Of a DNA stretch of 64,000 nt, positions 60,347 to 64,000 are shown one piece after another. Source of the DNA: Caldilineaceae bacterium (GTDB lineage Bacteria; Chloroflexota; Anaerolineae; Caldilineales; Caldilineaceae). The notes beneath the pieces are model-generated. The model was not told where the DNA came from. It did not search any database and was given only the letters and a program-made list of their open reading frames with translations. The first letter of the stretch is position 1, and every line of letters begins with the position of its first letter. The stretch covers positions 1 through 64,000 of the forward strand of contig JAPKMW010000061.1 in the NCBI GenBank assembly GCA_026645575.1, written 5' to 3'. A program made the translations under genes and the position numbers.

Positions 60347-63300
60347 ATGTATACAACTCGACAATCCACTAATCAATGGCAATACCGCCGGCATTCCCTG
60401 TCCGCGCTCGTGCTGCTCTTGACCGTCGTCCTGGCGCTACGGCTGGCCAAGCCGGTGCTGGCGGCGACGATTACACTCGCTGATCAGGCATCGTGTGAGG
60501 CGCTTGGGGGAAGATGGAATGGCATTTGTCGTCTCAACAGTGCCTCCATTGCAGCCGGTGATACGCTAGTGACACAGGTGTGGACCGAAGTTAATAGCAG
60601 TGTGATCAACAGAGGGACCCTAACGATAGAGGATTACCTATATACAGCAGGTTCCTTTACCAATAACGCCGGCGCTACGGTCAATTCTACGTTCATGCTG
60701 GACGTCAGAAGCCTCGACAATGCAGGTATCATCAACGTTTCGGGCCGCAGCATGACACTGTTCAGAAACGACGAGACCAATCGCAGCACCGGCCAAATCC
60801 GGGTGCGGAGCGGCGCCGTCCTTGAGGTGCGGGCCCCTTCCGGCTTCCTAACGAATGAAGGAACCATCATCATTGAGTGTGGCGGCGCAATGGTATACGA
60901 TGCCACGGCTTTCAGCGGTAATCCACCCCAGTATCTCTGCCCGCCCACCGTTACGATTAACCAGGCTGCCGGTCAGGCCGATCCGACCACCAGCGCCCCG
61001 CTGCTCTTCACCGTCACCTTTAACCGCGCGGTGAGCGGCTTTACCACCGCCGATGTAACCTTGAGCGGCACCGCCAATCGGACGAATGCGACGGTGAGCG
61101 TCAGTGGCGGCCCCAGCGTCTACACGGTACAGGTCAATGGCATCAGCAGCGATGGCACGGTGATTGCCAGCGTCAATACTGGGGGGGCGGTTGATGTGTC
61201 CGGTAACGGCAACACGGCCAGCACCAGCACCGACAACAGTATTACCTATCTTACCCCCCTCAGCGTCACCATCAACCAGGCGGCGAACCAGGCGGACCCA
61301 ACGAATCAGATGCCTCTGCTCTTTACCGCTACCTTCAACCGCCCAGTAACTGGCTTTACCGCCGCCGACGTGATCCTGGGCGGCACGGCTAACCGATCCG
61401 GCGCCACGGTCACCATCACCGGGGGACCGAGTGTATACACGGTGCAGGTCAATGGTTTCACCAGTGGCGGTACGGTTACCGCCGCCATCAATGCCAATGT
61501 TGCGGTCGATGCCTTCGGTTTCCCAAACGCAGCCGCCACTAGCGTTGATAACCGGGTGACCATTGCGGAAGTTGCCCCCAGCGTTACCATTAACCAGGCG
61601 CCGGGGCAGGCCGACCCCGCCAGCACGCTCCCGCTACGGTTTATTGCTGCATTTAGCGAAGCTGTCACTGGCTTTACCGGGGATGATCTCGCGTTCGCCG
61701 GCTCCGCCAATCTCTTCGGCGCGACGGTCACTGTCAGTGGTGGCCCAAGCGTTTACACGATAGAAATCAGTGGCGACGTCGGCCCTGGCACGTTCATCGT
61801 CGGCATTCCGGGCAACGTCGCCTTCGATCTGGCCGGCAATCCGAACACCCCTGCCAGCAGCACCGATAACACCTTGACCTTTACCGGGGTGGCGCCTAGC
61901 GTCACGATCAACCAGGCGGCGGGTCAAGCGGACCCGACCACCAGCAACCCGATCCTGTTCACCGCCGCCTTTAGCAAGTCCGTGACCCAATTTACCGCCG
62001 CCGATGTGATCTTGGGTGGCACGGCTACTCTCGCCGGGGCAACCGTCACCGTCAGCGGCGGACCGGCCGTTTACACAGTGCAGGTCAACGGCATCAGCGG
62101 CAACGGCACGGTCACCGCCCGCATCAATGCCAATGTTGCCATTGATCTGTTCGGCACCCCCAATACCGCCTCGACCAGCACCGACAACAGTGTGACCTTC
62201 GCGACGATTATCCCGACCAACACGCCGACGCGCACGCCAACCCAAACCGCGACGCCGACGGCCACGCCCACCAACACACCAACCAATACGCCGGAGCCGA
62301 CGGCCACGCCCACCAACACACCGACCGCAACGTCGACGAATACACCCACAAGTACGGCGACCAATACGCCGGAACCAACGGCGACGAACACGCCGGAGCC
62401 AACGGCCACCGCCACTAACACCCCGGAGCCAACCGCAACACCGACCAATACACCCGAACCAACGGCCACGCCGACCAACACTCCAGAACCGACGGCTACC
62501 TCGACCGCAACGGCGACGAACACGCCGGAGCCAACCGCAACACCGACCAATACACCCGAACCAACGGCCACCCCGACCAACACCCCGATCCCGCCAACCG
62601 CCACCCCCGTTGGCACGCTGATCGGCGTCTGTGGTCCGTACGCCGTCTACCAGACCGGTACGACTTACAGCGCCCCCGGCTGGGCCGGTGCGATCCTGGT
62701 CGGCGCCAACAGCAACAACACCCTCACCGGCACGAACGGTCCTGATCTCATCCTGGGCCTGGGCGGCAATGACCTGCTGCGCGGTAACGGCGGCGACGAT
62801 GTGATCTGCGGCGGTGACGGCGTCGACCTGCTGCAAGGGCTGGCCGGCAACGACTATCTCGACGGCGGCAACGGCAGCGATGTCCTTAACGGCGGCAGCG
62901 GCGACTATGACGACCTGCTGGCTGGCGACGGCAACGATGTGTTGCTCGACGGCGACGGTGTGCGCAACGCCGCCGGTGGCGCGGGGAATGACCTCTTCAC
63001 CCTGGCGCTGCGCAATGGCTGGCGTGATACAACCGGTCAACCCCGCTTTGCCGGTCTGAGCGGCGGCTATGGCAATGATCTGGTCGGTCTGGCGATTCTC
63101 AACCCGGTGTCGTTCCTCGTAAATATCACCGGCGATGAACGGGACGAACCGGCCAGTCCACTGGAAGGGAACAACGATAGCCTGGCCCTGGCCGGCGTGA
63201 TCGACCCCGCCTCCACCCTGATCAAGTTTGAACAGCAAGTGGTTCTCAGCGCCACCAACGAAGCCGCCATCCCCGGCGAAGAGAGCGGCGCCGAATATCT

Positions 63301-63379
63301 CACCGAACCGGTCGGCGATGAAGCCGTCACACCGACCGAACAGGCCAACCGCCTCTTCCTGCCCCTGGTCAACCAGTAG
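60347..63379 (+). CDS. Large secreted protein with Ig-like repeats, Thr-Pro linker and RTX-type repeats
   Basis: 1010 residues. Signal peptide with hydrophobic [20 protein letters not shown], cleaved after ALA near residue 43. Four bacterial Ig-like domains of about 105 residues start near 199, 304, 410 and 516 ([15 protein letters not shown]...[12 protein letters not shown]). Residues 620-754 are a [14 protein letters not shown] spacer. Residues 785-872 have RTX-like Ca-binding repeats ([20 protein letters not shown]). The C-terminus FLPLVNQ is common on secreted Chloroflexota proteins and may be a sorting signal (inference). Likely adhesin or sheath/matrix component. AAGGAG before ATG. Could be controlled with the TerB gene. 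Confidence 0.88.
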   Translation: MYTTRQSTNQWQYRRHSLSALVLLLTVVLALRLAKPVLAATITLADQASCEALGGRWNGICRLNSASIAAGDTLVTQVWTEVNSSVINRGTLTIEDYLYTAGSFTNNAGATVNSTFMLDVRSLDNAGIINVSGRSMTLFRNDETNRSTGQIRVRSGAVLEVRAPSGFLTNEGTIIIECGGAMVYDATAFSGNPPQYLCPPTVTINQAAGQADPTTSAPLLFTVTFNRAVSGFTTADVTLSGTANRTNATVSVSGGPSVYTVQVNGISSDGTVIASVNTGGAVDVSGNGNTASTSTDNSITYLTPLSVTINQAANQADPTNQMPLLFTATFNRPVTGFTAADVILGGTANRSGATVTITGGPSVYTVQVNGFTSGGTVTAAINANVAVDAFGFPNAAATSVDNRVTIAEVAPSVTINQAPGQADPASTLPLRFIAAFSEAVTGFTGDDLAFAGSANLFGATVTVSGGPSVYTIEISGDVGPGTFIVGIPGNVAFDLAGNPNTPASSTDNTLTFTGVAPSVTINQAAGQADPTTSNPILFTAAFSKSVTQFTAADVILGGTATLAGATVTVSGGPAVYTVQVNGISGNGTVTARINANVAIDLFGTPNTASTSTDNSVTFATIIPTNTPTRTPTQTATPTATPTNTPTNTPEPTATPTNTPTATSTNTPTSTATNTPEPTATNTPEPTATATNTPEPTATPTNTPEPTATPTNTPEPTATSTATATNTPEPTATPTNTPEPTATPTNTPIPPTATPVGTLIGVCGPYAVYQTGTTYSAPGWAGAILVGANSNNTLTGTNGPDLILGLGGNDLLRGNGGDDVICGGDGVDLLQGLAGNDYLDGGNGSDVLNGGSGDYDDLLAGDGNDVLLDGDGVRNAAGGAGNDLFTLALRNGWRDTTGQPRFAGLSGGYGNDLVGLAILNPVSFLVNITGDERDEPASPLEGNNDSLALAGVIDPASTLIKFEQQVVLSATNEAAIPGEESGAEYLTEPVGDEAVTPTEQANRLFLPLVNQ

Positions 63380-63382
63380 GAC

Positions 63383-63419
63383 GACAAGGAGATACGAGAC
63401 CGTCTCGTATCTCCTTGTC
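63383..63419 (+). terminator. Hairpin terminator of the secreted protein gene
   Basis: GACAAGGAGATACGAGA pairs perfectly with TCTCGTATCTCCTTGTC, followed by TTGTGTCTTCTTGTCTTCTTG, a T-rich tract. Confidence 0.65.
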
Positions 63420-63527
63420 TTGTGTCTTCTTGTCTTCTTGTCTCGCCGCCACCGCCGTCAACGCCCTGCGCACCGCCGCCTGCGGTGCGCCAGCCTGCAC
63501 AACAAACCATTTCGTAAAGTCACCCTG

Positions 63528-63616
63528 TTTATAACGGTAAATCCCGAAAATTTAACGGTAGACCGCCCATTTTATAACGGTAGACCGCCCATTTTATAAC
63601 GGTAGCAGGGTATGAT
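63528..63616 (+). promoter_or_regulatory. Direct repeats of TTTATAACGGTAGACCGCCCAT with -10 box, before the glycosyltransferase
   Basis: Core TTTATAACGGTA at 63528, 63551 (two bases shorter), 63571 and 63593; the last two are 22 bp apart. A TATGAT box at 63611-63616 follows the last repeat by five bases. The layout resembles an activator-dependent promoter. Confidence 0.5.
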
Positions 63617-63681
63617 GGATCATATCGATAGTGAGCAGAGACCAACAATACTACGCACAGTGTAGAAAGGGAGCAACCGTT

Positions 63682-64000
63682 ATGACCCCACAAGTTTGGA
63701 TCGATTCTGGGAATCAGCGATGGCAGCCGAGTATTGCTGTCCTCATTCCGGTCTTTAATGAGGCGGCGCGAATTCATCTCGTCGAGGCGTTGACGCAGAA
63801 ACTCTGTGCGGCATTTGCGGAACGCGAGGACCAGGTGGCGATTGTGTATGTTAACGATGCCAGTACCGATGAAACCGAAATGTTACTCCAGCAGATGATT
63901 GCTCATCAACAGCAAAATCAAGGGCCATGCCAGCAGGGAAAAATTCGCCTATCACAAATTGTTCTCCCAGCGAATACGCGCAAAGCCGGCATCTACGGCG
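63682..64000 (+). CDS. Glycosyltransferase family 2 protein, N-terminal part (runs off the window)
   Basis: About 106 residues are visible from ATG 63682, with GGGAG upstream. SIAVLIPVFNEAARI is the GT-A start and VAIVYVNDASTDETEMLLQQ holds the nucleotide-sugar-binding Asp and the DxST turn. It should transfer sugars to a lipid or polymer at the inner membrane; acceptor unknown. Its promoter region has a 22-bp direct repeat array. Confidence 0.82.
   Translation, partial: MTPQVWIDSGNQRWQPSIAVLIPVFNEAARIHLVEALTQKLCAAFAEREDQVAIVYVNDASTDETEMLLQQMIAHQQQNQGPCQQGKIRLSQIVLPANTRKAGIYG

Noticed and set aside
62209..62606. CRISPR-like regular repetition
   Set aside because: It is the coding sequence of the [10 protein letters not shown] linker; units are degenerate, without spacers, and no cas gene is present.
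61634..63238. 534-codon open frame on the minus strand opposite the secreted protein
   Set aside because: It is the shadow of the repeat-rich, GC-rich + strand gene; its product is low-complexity Arg/Gly/Cys with no domain, and the + frame has a signal peptide and known domains.
63228..63599. 123-codon frame at the end of the secreted protein gene
   Set aside because: Starts inside the larger gene out of frame and runs through the terminator.

Overview
The window most likely comes from a Chloroflexota bacterium of the Caldilineae/Anaerolineae type. This is inferred from protein style, not from a marker gene. The clues are a secreted protein with long Thr-Pro-Asn-Glu linkers and a C-terminal FLPLVNQ tail, very large BTAD/NB-ARC/WD40 regulators, Uma2 proteins, and many short dispersed and tandem repeats between and sometimes inside genes. 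No rRNA or tRNA gene was found. The region reads as chromosomal, with no phage, plasmid or transposase gene.

Layout. 1-4.8 kb: end of L-rhamnose isomerase, D-galactonate dehydratase, a Uma2 protein, lysyl-tRNA synthetase, a small membrane protein. 4.8-8.4 kb: a VWA protein and a DUF5682 protein, two parts of a MoxR-type module whose ATPase is not here. 8.7-15.7 kb: two FAD amine-oxidase-like enzymes, remains of a toxin-antitoxin-like locus, a glutamate-cysteine ligase family protein, a HAD hydrolase, RsmA and a FabG-like SDR. 15.8-20.2 kb: a DtxR-type metal regulator, an unknown protein, SpoIIM and RDD membrane proteins, RadC. 20.3-23.4 kb: methyltransferase, ABC ATPase and HlyD adaptor. 23.9-28.1 kb: a complete metal ABC transporter whose two permeases both carry C-terminal winged-helix-like tails, with a candidate DtxR-type operator over its promoter. 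28.4-30.7 kb: a 7TM-PAS histidine kinase. 30.8-33.9 kb: pcaD-C-H-G of the protocatechuate branch beside a broken pobA. 33.9-40 kb: MetE-like protein, DUF1361 protein, MBL hydrolase, a small gene split by a mobile repeat, an epimerase, two small or regulatory proteins. 40-47.4 kb: molybdopterin oxidoreductase, two glutamine synthetases, a DUF3179 lipoprotein. 47.5-52.2 kb: a sulfur operon (two rhodaneses, a YeeE/YedE importer, TusA) behind a structured leader with an intrinsic terminator, then a TlpA-like thioredoxin. 52.3-64 kb: a 2389-residue double-NTPase regulator, a TerB-like protein, a secreted Ig/RTX protein and the start of a glycosyltransferase.

The most unusual points are: (i) the giant BTAD-NB-ARC-TPR-NB-ARC-WD40 protein, with an array of TTTTGTCACG direct repeats 21-22 bp apart in its divergent promoter region, the geometry expected for SARP/BTAD binding; (ii) a palindromic MITE-like element with GTAACTACTAAGC ends, two copies of which have perfect 8-bp target duplications, one of them splitting a small gene whose frame is restored by precise excision in silico; (iii) tandem GTGACA-type repeats inserted in frame in several proteins; (iv) the structured leader of the sulfur operon; (v) a leaderless metal regulator and its probable target transporter.
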